This document shows positions 33,080 through 41,838 of a DNA stretch of 64,000 nucleotides, piece by piece. The notes beneath the pieces are model-generated. The model saw only the letters and a program-made list of their open reading frames with translations. It was not told the origin of the DNA and did not search any database. Position 1 is the stretch's first letter; each line of letters begins with the position of its first letter. The translations under genes and the position numbers were made by a program. Source of the DNA: Nitrospira sp. (GTDB lineage: Bacteria > Nitrospirota > Nitrospiria > Nitrospirales > Nitrospiraceae); the NCBI GenBank assembly GCA_018242665.1, contig JAFEBL010000008.1, forward strand, positions 1-64,000, given 5' to 3'.

Positions 33080-34273
33080 TCATGCGGCGACGCACAACTC
33101 GCGCCATGCGGACAACCTGGGAAGCCACTGCTCGCGTGCGAGATACTCGCGATCCACACCGTCCTGACCGGCAGCGCCCGCTTCGCAGCGAGCCTGTTGC
33201 TCCGCGATGGCGTTTGCGACATGGACGGCCGTGATCGCGGTAAATCCGGAGGCCTGACACTCACCGGGATGTTGGTGGAACGCCACCGCTTCGACAATGC
33301 CGTCGCCGAGCCCCCAAATCCCCAGGAGATAGGCCCCCACGTGGGCATGGTCCGCGCCGAACACTTCCCGCTCAGCGGCCCAGTCTGATATCTGTTTCGA
33401 CCGCATCAGCTCGAGCACCTTCGCATAGTCATCCGGTTTGTTGGCGGCCAGAACCAGAACCCCCACATCGTGCAGGAGCGCCGCGGTAAATGCCTCATCG
33501 ATCACTTGCTGGCCGGCGCCGGCTTCCTTCGCGATACGCCGCGCATAGCTGCCGCTTGCCATGGCATGGCGCCACAGGTCTTCCAAGGAAAAGGAAGGAA
33601 GCCGCCCCTGGTCAAATTGCGCGAACACCTGACTGGAAAGGACGAGCGATTTGATCGTATCGAAACCAAGAAGCGCCACGGCTTGCTCGGGGTCGGACAC
33701 ATGGGTCCGGAGTCCAAAAAATGCGGAATTCACGAGCTGAAGGATCTTGGTCATCAGGCCCAGATCTTTGGACACAATCCGGGAGGCTTTCTTTAACGAC
33801 GCCTGCGGCGCCTGCATTTCCTGCATGAGGTCCTGATAGATCGACGGGAGGCTCGGGAGCACCTTGATTTCTCCCACCAGACTTCGAAGCGCAGGATTCG
33901 CCAGGACCGCCCGCAGCGCCTCGGCCTGCGCGATGGTTGCTTTCAACTGGTTCACATCCATCGGCTTCTGAAGAAACCGGTGCGCCACGGCTGCGGACCG
34001 CAGGTGATTGACCGGGCTGTGGTCGCCGGAAAGCACGATCCTGATCGTCTCCGGGGAGAGCGTGCGGACTTCATTGAGGAACTGCGCCCCGTCCATGACC
34101 GGCATGGTCATGTCAGATACCACGACATCACAGGGCGTCTCGCGAATGACGGGCAACGCAGCCGCAGCGGACGAGAAAAACTGCATCTCCCACTCGGATT
34201 GCATGGAGGCTAACGTCCGGCGAAGATGCTGGAGAATCTCCGGCGCATCGTCCACAAAGATCACTCGACGCAT
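33080..34273 (-). CDS. Response regulator with HDOD output domain
   Basis: A 397-residue cytoplasmic protein. Receiver domain at residues 1-120: VIFVDDAPEIL with the acidic pocket, phosphoacceptor Asp54 in VVVSDMTMPVMDG, and a Lys in FLQKPMD. HDOD domain at about 135-330 (LPSLPSIYQDLMQEM, AFFGLRTHVSDPEQAVALLG, FTAALLHDVGVLVLA). The HD-GYP metal ligands are not conserved as in active phosphodiesterases, as usual for HDOD. The ATG at 34273 has AAGGAG six bases upstream. No histidine kinase gene is beside it. It lies between gspG and the glycosidase gene and may control the secretion operon or motility-like output. Confidence 0.85.
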   Translation of the reverse strand: MRRVIFVDDAPEILQHLRRTLASMQSEWEMQFFSSAAAALPVIRETPCDVVVSDMTMPVMDGAQFLNEVRTLSPETIRIVLSGDHSPVNHLRSAAVAHRFLQKPMDVNQLKATIAQAEALRAVLANPALRSLVGEIKVLPSLPSIYQDLMQEMQAPQASLKKASRIVSKDLGLMTKILQLVNSAFFGLRTHVSDPEQAVALLGFDTIKSLVLSSQVFAQFDQGRLPSFSLEDLWRHAMASGSYARRIAKEAGAGQQVIDEAFTAALLHDVGVLVLAANKPDDYAKVLELMRSKQISDWAAEREVFGADHAHVGAYLLGIWGLGDGIVEAVAFHQHPGECQASGFTAITAVHVANAIAEQQARCEAGAAGQDGVDREYLAREQWLPRLSAWRELCVAA

Positions 34274-34415
34274 CACCCGCTCCTTCCACAAAGAGAGGCC
34301 CTTCTCTCTTTTTCGGTCGACCAAGAGCGGATCTTGAGGATGTGCGAGGCGAGCGAATGGCGTGGCGATCCATCGGAGCCACTGAGACATTCAGGGAGAG
34401 CCGTGAACAGTCGGG

Positions 34416-34934
34416 TTAGTTGCGGTCCAGATCCCAGCTGACGATATCGGCGTTCTTGCCGTCGCCGCCGGCCGCCCCATCGGCGCCGAAGGAGAGAATC
34501 TCAAATTCCGCGCCCTGCGGAGAAGGTACGGTGTATTTATAGGGAGCGCCCCACGGATCGACCGGCACCTTGGGCAGGTAGCCGCCCGCCTTCCAATGTG
34601 GCGCCGCAGGACCTGCCGACGGCCGTTCAACAAGCGCCTTGAGGCCCTGCTCCGTGGAAGGAAGGTTGCCGTTATCCAGCTTGTAGAGTTGCAGCGCACT
34701 TTCGATATTGGAAATCTGTGCTTTGGCCGCCGCCCGCTTCGCATCTTCCGTGCGCCCCATGACCCGTGGAATCAACAGCGTGGCCAAAATGGCCAGGATG
34801 ACCACGACGATCATCACCTCGATGAACGAAAATCCCCCGCAGAGTTTCAGTCTCTCAGTCTGACTGCAGGGGAGACCAGACGCCAGACGCCTATGCCGGC
34901 TGACTGCCTTCCTGACATCGCGACGCCATCCCAT
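34416..34934 (-). CDS. gspG: Type II secretion major pseudopilin GspG
   Basis: A 172-residue protein. The prepilin motif GGFSFIEVMIVVVILAIL provides a peptidase site before Phe and the Glu at +5, followed by the helix tail LATLLIPRVMGR. The GspG-specific ending is recognisable: GYLPKVPVDPWGAPYKYTVP and ILSFGADGAAGGDGKNADI, the calcium-binding loop. The 33 residues before the cleavage site are a longer leader than usual; ATG 34934 has AAGGAG about ten bases upstream, and the frame stays open to 34979. It is the main structural pseudopilin of the piston. It is separated from the rest of the gsp genes by proA and a 593-residue gene. Confidence 0.85.
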   Translation of the reverse strand: MGWRRDVRKAVSRHRRLASGLPCSQTERLKLCGGFSFIEVMIVVVILAILATLLIPRVMGRTEDAKRAAAKAQISNIESALQLYKLDNGNLPSTEQGLKALVERPSAGPAAPHWKAGGYLPKVPVDPWGAPYKYTVPSPQGAEFEILSFGADGAAGGDGKNADIVSWDLDRN

Positions 34935-35066
34935 ATACGCTGCGCTCCTTCTTCGCAAATTCCGGCTGCTCTCGCACATGCATTGCCGCAGTTCGGAATT
35001 GTAACAGGAACTTCGACCCGACTGTAGAGGATTTCCCCCATGCCCGGCAAGGGACGACGACGCTGT

Positions 35067-36848
35067 TTAGGGCTTCGCGACTTGATACAACATCACCCCC
35101 GGCTTCAATTGCGCGCGGGGCAAGACACTTTGGTGCATACGAAACGTGGACAGCGACGCCACGGGCGTCATGGCCTGAAGCTGCAACCCCGCGGCCCGAC
35201 AGCCCTCAGCCGCTGACGCGGGACCGACGACGAACGCCACGGCCCCGGGCGCCATCCGGCCGGCCACGCGCTGCATGTGCTTCGCGATCGCAGCAGCATC
35301 GTGGTACATCCTGAACGGTGTCCATTCATAGGCGAATTGATACACTGGCCCTTCCTGACCGTCATCCTCGACCTGAAGCCGCATCGACACATGGTTCAAC
35401 CAGTCCAATCGCTGCGCGCGGGCGAGCATATTCCACAAGAGTTGGGCCTGGCGTTGCGCGAATGCCGGATGATCGTAGAACACGCTGTAGGCACGCGGGC
35501 GATCATGGCCGATGCAGGTCACGATGGCGCTGTCGAACCCGGTGATACGCACCCGCCCCGCCCCTGCTACCCGAGCGGCCAACGGGCGATCCTGTTCAAG
35601 AAGATCCTGGAGATAGTCGGCCACGAACGGCTGCGTGGCCAATTCCCCGATCTCTTGTTGATCATCGGGGTAGAACAATACCGCACCGAACCCTTCTTCC
35701 GGACTGACCTGCGGGGCCGTGCCCTTGAAGACAGACGTCCAATCGGGCAACTGCGGAACTGACGCGGGCATCGGCGGGCCGGTCACGGCTTTCCACCGCG
35801 CCGGTAACGGAATCGCTCGCTGATTCGCCCGATCCATCAACAGCAGCCGGTCTCCCTCCACCGCCAGCCCGCGCTGACAGGGGGCCCATCCCTGGCGGTC
35901 GAACGGCTGATAAGACAAACCCGCCGAATCATCTGAACAGGTGGCCTTCAACAGACGTGTCCCTTGAATCGTCACGCAGAGTTTCTGCTCGGGCTCAACA
36001 TGCCGCCTTGGAGCATCCGGCACAGGCAACCAACTCACCAGATGCGAACGGGGCGCATCCATAAAAACAGGGAAGGGGTCTCCTCCCCCGGAGAGCTGCG
36101 GGCGAAAAAAATTGCTGAACAGCCGGTAGGCCGCTTCAGACGGATACGTCGGAATCCCTCGATAGCGCAATGGCCTTGGCGTAGAGGCAGCGCGATTTTG
36201 ATCGTCGTACAACCCGCGTATCAATTCAAACAAGGCGGAGCCGGTACCAGGCAGGAGCGAGAGAAATAACTCCACGACCGGCAGAAAATCGATCGCGTCC
36301 CAATGCATGGCGCCCATACAGGCCATGAACACTTTGCTATCGAAGGTGCCGTCAGGCAAATGGTAGATCGCGTCTTTGCGGTGCCGGATGGTGGCGCTGC
36401 CGTTGGCATCAATCGTCAGATCTTGGTCGCTGTAAAAACAGCGCACCTCATCAAGGGGCACTCGCATCGCCTGGGCCGCCATGTTGCGAAGATCGTCGGC
36501 CCGCAGCCGCTGCCAGCCTGGCTTTCGGGAAAGGTCCAGCGTCATGCTGTTCACGAGCCCACTGGGGCTCACCCCAACCCACGCGCCCCAGTCGAGATGC
36601 ACCCGTGCACGGAGAAGGGTCAGATTCCCGTCCACTTGACCCCATTCACATTCATGCAACGGGTACCCATCCGGGTCGGTTGCCAGGATTCGACGACCAT
36701 GACTCCCATACACAATCACATGGCTGGTTGATTGACGGTGCGTGCAGTCGGCGGAAGCCGACAGGTGGGGTGTGTCGGCAAGATTGGCAGGAAACGTGAG
36801 CATGCCGGGGCGGGCCAGCAGGTCTTGTGGGAAGGGCTCAACCGGCAT
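35067..36848 (-). CDS. Unknown 593-residue protein
   Basis: I do not recognise a family. The protein starts MPVEPFPQDLLARPGMLTFP, with no signal peptide or membrane helix, so it is probably cytoplasmic. The N-terminal half has YGSHGRRILATDPDGYPLHE and WGAWVGVSPSGLVNSMTLDL. A central proline-rich part follows. The C-terminal third contains DRPLAARVAGAGRVRITGFD, YDHPAFAQRQAQLLWNML and a Rossmann-like stretch (GAVAFVVGPASAAEGCRAAG). Its ATG directly abuts the proA stop (TAA then ATG), so translation is coupled to proA. The gene sits inside the secretion operon, between ProA and GspG. Paired with ProA it could be metabolic, or it could serve secretion; sequence alone cannot tell. Confidence 0.6.
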   Translation of the reverse strand: MPVEPFPQDLLARPGMLTFPANLADTPHLSASADCTHRQSTSHVIVYGSHGRRILATDPDGYPLHECEWGQVDGNLTLLRARVHLDWGAWVGVSPSGLVNSMTLDLSRKPGWQRLRADDLRNMAAQAMRVPLDEVRCFYSDQDLTIDANGSATIRHRKDAIYHLPDGTFDSKVFMACMGAMHWDAIDFLPVVELFLSLLPGTGSALFELIRGLYDDQNRAASTPRPLRYRGIPTYPSEAAYRLFSNFFRPQLSGGGDPFPVFMDAPRSHLVSWLPVPDAPRRHVEPEQKLCVTIQGTRLLKATCSDDSAGLSYQPFDRQGWAPCQRGLAVEGDRLLLMDRANQRAIPLPARWKAVTGPPMPASVPQLPDWTSVFKGTAPQVSPEEGFGAVLFYPDDQQEIGELATQPFVADYLQDLLEQDRPLAARVAGAGRVRITGFDSAIVTCIGHDRPRAYSVFYDHPAFAQRQAQLLWNMLARAQRLDWLNHVSMRLQVEDDGQEGPVYQFAYEWTPFRMYHDAAAIAKHMQRVAGRMAPGAVAFVVGPASAAEGCRAAGLQLQAMTPVASLSTFRMHQSVLPRAQLKPGVMLYQVAKP

Positions 36849-38174
36849 TTATTCGCGGATTTGGCCGCTCCCCAGTACCACAAACTTTGAACAGGTCAGT
36901 TCTTCCAATCCCATCGGACCTCGTGCATGGAGCCGGGATGTACTGATGCCGATTTCGGCCCCCAGACCGAACTGATACCCGTCATTCAGGCGGGTCGAGG
37001 CATTGACCAACACCGCACCGGCATCCACCTCGCGCAGAAACCGCATCGCGCGGGCGTAGTCCTTTGTCACAATCGCTTCGGTGTGCTGGGATCCGAATGT
37101 GGCGATGTGCTCCAAGGCCTCGTCCATATTCTTGACCACCTTCACCGCGAGGATCAGATCCAGAAATTCCCGTCCGAAATCGCTCTCGACCGCCGGCTTC
37201 ACCTCGGGACAGAGCTGAATGGTCTTCGGGCAGCCGCGCACCTCGACCTTCGCCTCCGTCAATCGCGCGACGAGATGCGGCAGCCAGGTGCGGGCGACGG
37301 TTTGGTGCACCAGCAGCGTTTCCATCGCATTGCACGTCGACGGGCGCTGTACTTTGGCATTGAGGCAAATCTGTTCTGCAATCTTCGGATCGGCATCGAC
37401 ATCGACATACGTGTGGCACACGCCCTGATCATGCTTCAGCACGGGAATCGTGGCATGCTCGGCGATGGTCTTCATCAATGACTCGCCGCCTCTCGGGATG
37501 ATGAGGTCGATATACCGGTCTTGCTTCAACAACAGTTGAACAATGTCCCGTTCCGGACGGTCAACGAAGGTGATCGCACCGGACGGCACGCCGGCCTTCT
37601 CAGCAGACTCACTGAGCACTTTGGCGATTGCGGTATTGGAATGCAGCGCTTCAGAGCCACCGCGCAAGAGACACACGTTGCCGGATTTCAAGCAGAGCGC
37701 CGCGGAGTCCGCTGTCACGTTCGGGCGCGCTTCATAAATGATCCCGATCACGCCGATCGGCACACGCATCCGCCCGACCTGCATCCCGTTCGGACGCGTC
37801 CACATCTTGGGCGTCTCTCCGAGCGGATCCGGCAGGCGAGCGATGTCGCGGATTCCCGCAGCCATGTCCCGGATGCGTTCCGCGGTCAACCGCAACCGAT
37901 CGGCGACCGCTTTTCGCTCGGGGGTAGCCTCGAACTGCTCAAGATCTTTGTCATTGGCGGCCACCAGTTCAGCCTCTTGCGCTTCAAGCCCATCGGCCAT
38001 CGCAAGCAAAGCCTGGTTCTTCACCGCTGTGGACAGGGTGGACAGTCGGCCTGCTGCGCCTTTGGCCGACTTCACCAAGGCCGCTACATACTCCTCGGGA
38101 GAGAGCACGTCGTTCGGAGCGTCGAGGTCCGGAATCAGTTCCGGAGCCGGGGATTCGGTCAAATCGTGTTCCAT
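36849..38174 (-). CDS. proA: Gamma-glutamyl phosphate reductase
   Basis: A 441-residue enzyme of proline synthesis that reduces gamma-glutamyl phosphate to glutamate semialdehyde with NADPH in the cytoplasm. It is of normal family length. It has the aldehyde dehydrogenase-type signature: VPIGVIGIIYEARPNVT, GNVCLLRGGSEALHSN, the ProA signature IIPRGGESLM, and the catalytic cysteine in RPSTCNAMETLLVH. C-terminal NASTRLNDGYQFGLGAEIG and ARGPMGLEELTC are highly conserved. ATG 38174 (MEHDLTES) has AGGA upstream; the frame to 38366 overlaps the pseudopilin gene and is rejected. Its place within a secretion operon is unusual; proB is not nearby. Confidence 0.9.
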   Translation of the reverse strand: MEHDLTESPAPELIPDLDAPNDVLSPEEYVAALVKSAKGAAGRLSTLSTAVKNQALLAMADGLEAQEAELVAANDKDLEQFEATPERKAVADRLRLTAERIRDMAAGIRDIARLPDPLGETPKMWTRPNGMQVGRMRVPIGVIGIIYEARPNVTADSAALCLKSGNVCLLRGGSEALHSNTAIAKVLSESAEKAGVPSGAITFVDRPERDIVQLLLKQDRYIDLIIPRGGESLMKTIAEHATIPVLKHDQGVCHTYVDVDADPKIAEQICLNAKVQRPSTCNAMETLLVHQTVARTWLPHLVARLTEAKVEVRGCPKTIQLCPEVKPAVESDFGREFLDLILAVKVVKNMDEALEHIATFGSQHTEAIVTKDYARAMRFLREVDAGAVLVNASTRLNDGYQFGLGAEIGISTSRLHARGPMGLEELTCSKFVVLGSGQIRE

Positions 38175-38298
38175 GGCGTGAATTCCTGCTGCGTGGCGAA
38201 GCGTCCGGCGCTGAGGCCGAACGCTTGACCGATCAAGAGGGTGAACGTCGTCGCGATCAACGATATCGAGGTAGAATACTGTGGGGTCCGGAGCCGGG

Positions 38299-38907
38299 TC
38301 AAGGGTTTCGGGGCGCACCAGGCATGAGTGGGACGCCTTGCGGAGCCGGCGCTCCTGGAGCAGCACCCTGCGCCCCCGGCTGTTGGGGCATGGTCCCTGG
38401 GGCCAGCCCCATCATCGGCGGCATCAACATAGATTGCGAGGAAGGGTTCGGATGCTGGAAGATCCAATCATGATAGGTCTTGCGGCCTTCAAAATGCCGG
38501 ACAGCAAGCGGAAAATCGCGTTCCTTGATTGGTTTGACTTTACTCTTGCTGCGCACCCCCATAATGCCGCCGGTGGGCGCGCGCATATACTCCCACTCTC
38601 CACCGCCGACCGGGTCCTGGTAGACCCGGCGCAGAAACGGTTTCGGCGTGCGTGTCAGTTCGGCCAAAGATTGAGGGTAGATCTCGGTGGGCATGATGCG
38701 CCCAATTTTCATCGAGGCGGAATACAGCGCCAAGGCATTTTGAATTTCGATGCCCTTCGCCATGAGATCGGCTTCTTTTTCTCGCTGCACCATGACGGTC
38801 CATTGGCGAGCAGCGGCGGAAACGGAAATGCCGATCAACACGATCGAAAACATCAAGGCCAGGTAGGTGATCCCGCGCGTATTGCCGAGCTGGCGCCGCA
38901 ACCCCAT
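38299..38907 (-). CDS. Pseudopilin-like protein with Met/Pro-rich tail
   Basis: About 202 residues. A type IV prepilin-like N-terminus (RGITYLALMFSIVLIGISVS) follows a short basic leader; it lacks the Glu at +5 of classical pseudopilins, having a Leu-rich helix instead. The body (ALYSASMKIGRIMPTEIYPQ, SLAELTRTPKPFLRRVYQD, GGEWEYMRAPTGGIMGVRS) resembles GspG-like pseudopilins of the PilMNOP-associated systems. The last 50 residues are rich in Met, Pro, Gly and Gln. The start is unclear: ATG 38907 follows the preceding stop by four bases, while ATG 38943 overlaps that gene. It is the last of the pil-like genes before proA. Confidence 0.65.
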   Translation of the reverse strand: MGLRRQLGNTRGITYLALMFSIVLIGISVSAAARQWTVMVQREKEADLMAKGIEIQNALALYSASMKIGRIMPTEIYPQSLAELTRTPKPFLRRVYQDPVGGGEWEYMRAPTGGIMGVRSKSKVKPIKERDFPLAVRHFEGRKTYHDWIFQHPNPSSQSMLMPPMMGLAPGTMPQQPGAQGAAPGAPAPQGVPLMPGAPRNP

Positions 38908-38911
38908 GCTC

Positions 38912-39622
38912 CTAATTCGCTGGCCCCTCTGCTCCCGGATCATCCGTGACCGGAATCACCTGGGTGATCTTCGAGGCCACGTCCTGCAGCGTGATGTTCT
39001 TCTGGGATACGTCCTTCACCAGCACCTCGCCGCCGATAACTTCCCCTACCTGCACGACATGCATTTCATCGTTTCGGACCACGACCGCCATGTTCTTTTT
39101 CTTTTGCGTCCCGCCGCCGACCGCCATAAACCCGACGTACCGGAATTGGTTCAGTTCGGTCGCGATACGCAACCGTTCGATCTCTTCCGGGGTGGGACCT
39201 TTCGGCCCTTCGTCGACCGGTTCCTCCTCCGCCTTCATCTCGGGCTGCGGTTCTTCAACGAGCGGCTCGACGGGAGCAGGCGGCGCAGGCTTGACAGGAG
39301 CTCGGGAACGCCCACGGCGAGGAGCCGGACTGGGAATCGCGACCGGTTCGACTTGCGGGAGCAGGCTCGCAAAAATGTTGCGCGGCGTCGCAAACGTCGC
39401 ATCGCGCTGACCCTTGATGGCAGCCAGCCGCTCCAGATGCACTTGCAAATCGCCGCCCGGCGTCGACACAGGGGCTTTCGCCGTCGTGCGCTGGCCGCTG
39501 ACGTGGGTCAACGGCGCTCGTGCCTGCTCGCTGGAGTGGTCGACCTGCCAGATCAGCAGCCCGATCCAGAGCACGACGAGAGACAAGAGCAACAGGCCCT
39601 GATTTTTGCTGGCTCGATTCAT
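38912..39622 (-). CDS. PilP/GspC-like inner-membrane protein
   Basis: A 236-residue protein. One N-terminal membrane helix (GLLLLSLVVLWIGLLIW) is followed by a Pro/Glu-rich linker (PAPPAPVEPLVEEPQPEM). The C-terminal beta domain reads FRYVGFMAVGGGTQKKKNMA, VVVRNDEMHVVQVGEVIGG and NITLQDVASKITQVIPV. This is the homology-region architecture of PilP and GspC, which link the inner-membrane platform to the secretin. The start at 39622 follows the PilO-like stop by four bases. Its order after PilM, N and O matches the pilMNOP order of type IV pilus operons. Confidence 0.75.
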   Translation of the reverse strand: MNRASKNQGLLLLSLVVLWIGLLIWQVDHSSEQARAPLTHVSGQRTTAKAPVSTPGGDLQVHLERLAAIKGQRDATFATPRNIFASLLPQVEPVAIPSPAPRRGRSRAPVKPAPPAPVEPLVEEPQPEMKAEEEPVDEGPKGPTPEEIERLRIATELNQFRYVGFMAVGGGTQKKKNMAVVVRNDEMHVVQVGEVIGGEVLVKDVSQKNITLQDVASKITQVIPVTDDPGAEGPAN

Positions 39623-39626
39623 TGCG

Positions 39627-40202
39627 TTACGGTTGCGACGGGGATTGCAGATGTTCCCCACGCAAATAGGTCGAGATACGAATGTTGAACGTCAATTGCT
39701 GGTCCTGGACGTTGCCGGACCGGACCAGGTTCAGGTCTTCGATGAACAGCAGTTCTTCCGCCGACTCGAGATTATAGAGAAATCGGCGCAAGTCTTCGTA
39801 TCGTCCGGTCACGGTCCCTTGCAACACGGCTTTACTCGCATCGGGCACCGAGGTTTTCTCGGTCTTATACGACAAGGCCGGTAGGGTGACCTGGTCCCGT
39901 TTCGCTTCCTCGGTCACCCCGAGGGCCAGCGGCGCAAAATCCCTGAACAGCGGCAGCACCGCCCACACCCGCTGGAGATCCGCTTTGGCCTTCTTGGCAT
40001 CCTTGTGCCGGTTCAACTGCTGCCGGGCCTTCACCCATTCGCCTTCAAGCCGTACCTGTTCCTCTTCCGCCGCGCCGAGCACCAACGCATGGATCCCGTA
40101 GCTCAATACGAACAGCGCGGCCACAAAGGCCACCCAGGGAAGAATGGGCGCGTAGGGCTGGCGCCAGGTCAGTTGAAGCCGGTCGAGTCCTGGAAACATC
40201 AT
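39627..40202 (-). CDS. PilO-like (GspM-type) protein
   Basis: A 191-residue bitopic protein with a membrane helix (LPWVAFVAALFVLSYGIHAL), a coiled coil (EEEQVRLEGEWVKARQQL) and a ferredoxin-like periplasmic domain with the PilO-typical FRDFAPLALGVTEEAKRDQV and GTVTGRYEDLRRFLYNLESA, LLFIEDLNL. It pairs with the PilN-like protein. The start ATG overlaps the stop of the PilN-like gene (ATGATG at 40197-40202 region), so the two are coupled. Type IV pilus PilO and T2SS GspM share this fold; the PilO pattern is the better match. Confidence 0.8.
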   Translation of the reverse strand: MMFPGLDRLQLTWRQPYAPILPWVAFVAALFVLSYGIHALVLGAAEEEQVRLEGEWVKARQQLNRHKDAKKAKADLQRVWAVLPLFRDFAPLALGVTEEAKRDQVTLPALSYKTEKTSVPDASKAVLQGTVTGRYEDLRRFLYNLESAEELLFIEDLNLVRSGNVQDQQLTFNIRISTYLRGEHLQSPSQP

Positions 40203-40825
40203 TGGTTCCGATTCCGATAGCGGAGCGTCAAGTCGAACTCCACGAGGCCATTGCCCATCACCCGATGCTGGCCCAACACGGGATCTTTAAACTGAGGATG
40301 ATCCTGAAACGTCACGGTCAAGGTGGTCACGTCTTCCAGCGCGCGGGCGGACCCGGTCAGCATGATCGTGGAATTCGTCGGATCCAACCGAATGCTGTTG
40401 ACGGCAATCCGTTGCGGAATGGCTCGTTCGAGCTCAGTGAGAAATCGGGTCCAGGAAAAACTCCGCTTCTCGATCAGGTGGTTGGCAAACTCGATTTCTT
40501 TCGGCAGCAGCTGGAGCGCGGCATCAGAGAGGTCGAGCCCCTCGTGCTGGGCTTCCTTCAAGAGCTCTCGATCCCGTTCCTGAACCTGCGCGAGCGCCGT
40601 CTCCATCGATTGCACCTCTTGCCACACCAGCCACGCTTGCGACATATCCCAGAAGATGGCCACGCCGATCGCGCCCGCAAGGATCATGATGACCAACCGG
40701 GCCGGCGCCAGGTACCAGCGATAGCGGCTGCTCAAATTGATCGTAAAGAGACCGCTGCGGGCGGCGCGGGGACCAACGCGCAGTGCCACATCGCGGAGCA
40801 TGGAGGTGAGATTATCCAGCAACAT
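40199..40825 (-). CDS. PilN-like (GspL C-terminal type) protein
   Basis: A 208-residue protein. A short cytoplasmic N-terminus contains FTINLSSRYR, the INL-type motif that binds the PilM-like partner. A single helix (LVIMILAGAIGVAIFWDM) leads into a coiled coil and a periplasmic domain (SWTRFLTELERAIPQRIAVN, STIMLTGSARALEDVTTLT). In T2SS proper this half would be the C-terminal part of GspL; here it is separate, as in type IV pili. It starts three bases after the PilM-like stop. Confidence 0.8.
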   Translation of the reverse strand: MLLDNLTSMLRDVALRVGPRAARSGLFTINLSSRYRWYLAPARLVIMILAGAIGVAIFWDMSQAWLVWQEVQSMETALAQVQERDRELLKEAQHEGLDLSDAALQLLPKEIEFANHLIEKRSFSWTRFLTELERAIPQRIAVNSIRLDPTNSTIMLTGSARALEDVTTLTVTFQDHPQFKDPVLGQHRVMGNGLVEFDLTLRYRNRNQ

Positions 40826-40828
40826 GAA

Positions 40829-41836
40829 TTAGACGACCCCCGCGATGGCCGGTAATGCCGCACTGCTCCGCGCTCCGGTGATCGTCCCGCCGCCGTAATG
40901 CTGCACACGGTCCCATTCAAATTCCTGCACGGGCACGCCCAGCCCTTTCTCCAGCTGCTGCCGCAAGCCAGGGCCCATCACGTCGTCGGCAACCAACAGC
41001 GCCTGGCTGATGGCCAGCTCCGGCACCTGCTGCTGGCAGGCGTAGATTGAATCCGCGCATTCCTGCACGATGCGGTTGATGCCAACCTGTTCCGATCCGG
41101 GTGGCCACACCCCGCCCGATCCGATACCGCCCTGCAATTTGGAACGGAGAAACACCAAGGAACCCTTGTGAAACACAAACGCCGTCACTCCGCCGTCTGT
41201 CGCATTCACCCATAACAAATCGGCTGTCGGCTGGGCCGTGCGGGAGGCTCCTTGGGACCAAAGGTTGTACAGGCGGAGGCTCGCCACATCGACTTCCTGG
41301 GGAATGAGCCCGGCGGCCTCGCACACGGATTCGTACTGCGCTAACACGGCCTCCTGCACCACCACCGCCAAGACCGTGCAGGGGCCATCACCGGAGGCCG
41401 CCGGCTCAGACAGGACCTGCGAAAACACCTTGGCACCGGTCAGCGACAAAAGCTGTTCCTGGCTCAGACGCCAGCGCACCAGTGCATCCCGTTCCTCAGA
41501 ACTCCAGGGAAGATCCTGCAACCGCACGACGGCCAGCCGGACAGCCAGATCCGGCAAAATGATCGTCGCCGCGCGCGGCACGCCGGGAGTCGAGGATCGG
41601 CCTGGAGCCTGCGTGGTTGCCGAGCCGGCGATGGCGCGAATGTGTGACTCCAGTTCGTGAGGCGAGACAACGTTCTGCTCCAGCGGAGAGAGACGGACGA
41701 TCCCCTCCGGCAACGCCGACACGACACACTGGTATCGTGGCCGGCCGCGCCAGTTCCGGTGGACCTCGGCCCAGGCCAGATCGTGCGAACCGATCTTCAG
41801 GCAATATTGCGGCCGGCTGGTAATCCAATCCCACAT
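40829..41836 (-). CDS. PilM-like actin-fold protein
   Basis: A 335-residue cytoplasmic protein of the ASKHA (FtsA/PilM) type: KIGSHDLAWAEV as the first phosphate-binding strand, IILPDLAVRLAVVRLQDLPW, EEVDVASLRLYNLW-like centre and DLLWVNATDGGVTAFVFHKG as the second nucleotide-binding strand. It should bind the N-terminal tail of the PilN-like protein and couple the ATPase to the membrane platform. In canonical T2SS this is the cytoplasmic half of GspL. The gene starts two bases after the gspE stop (TAA-CG-ATG). Confidence 0.8.
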   Translation of the reverse strand: MWDWITSRPQYCLKIGSHDLAWAEVHRNWRGRPRYQCVVSALPEGIVRLSPLEQNVVSPHELESHIRAIAGSATTQAPGRSSTPGVPRAATIILPDLAVRLAVVRLQDLPWSSEERDALVRWRLSQEQLLSLTGAKVFSQVLSEPAASGDGPCTVLAVVVQEAVLAQYESVCEAAGLIPQEVDVASLRLYNLWSQGASRTAQPTADLLWVNATDGGVTAFVFHKGSLVFLRSKLQGGIGSGGVWPPGSEQVGINRIVQECADSIYACQQQVPELAISQALLVADDVMGPGLRQQLEKGLGVPVQEFEWDRVQHYGGGTITGARSSAALPAIAGVV

Positions 41837-41838
41837 CG

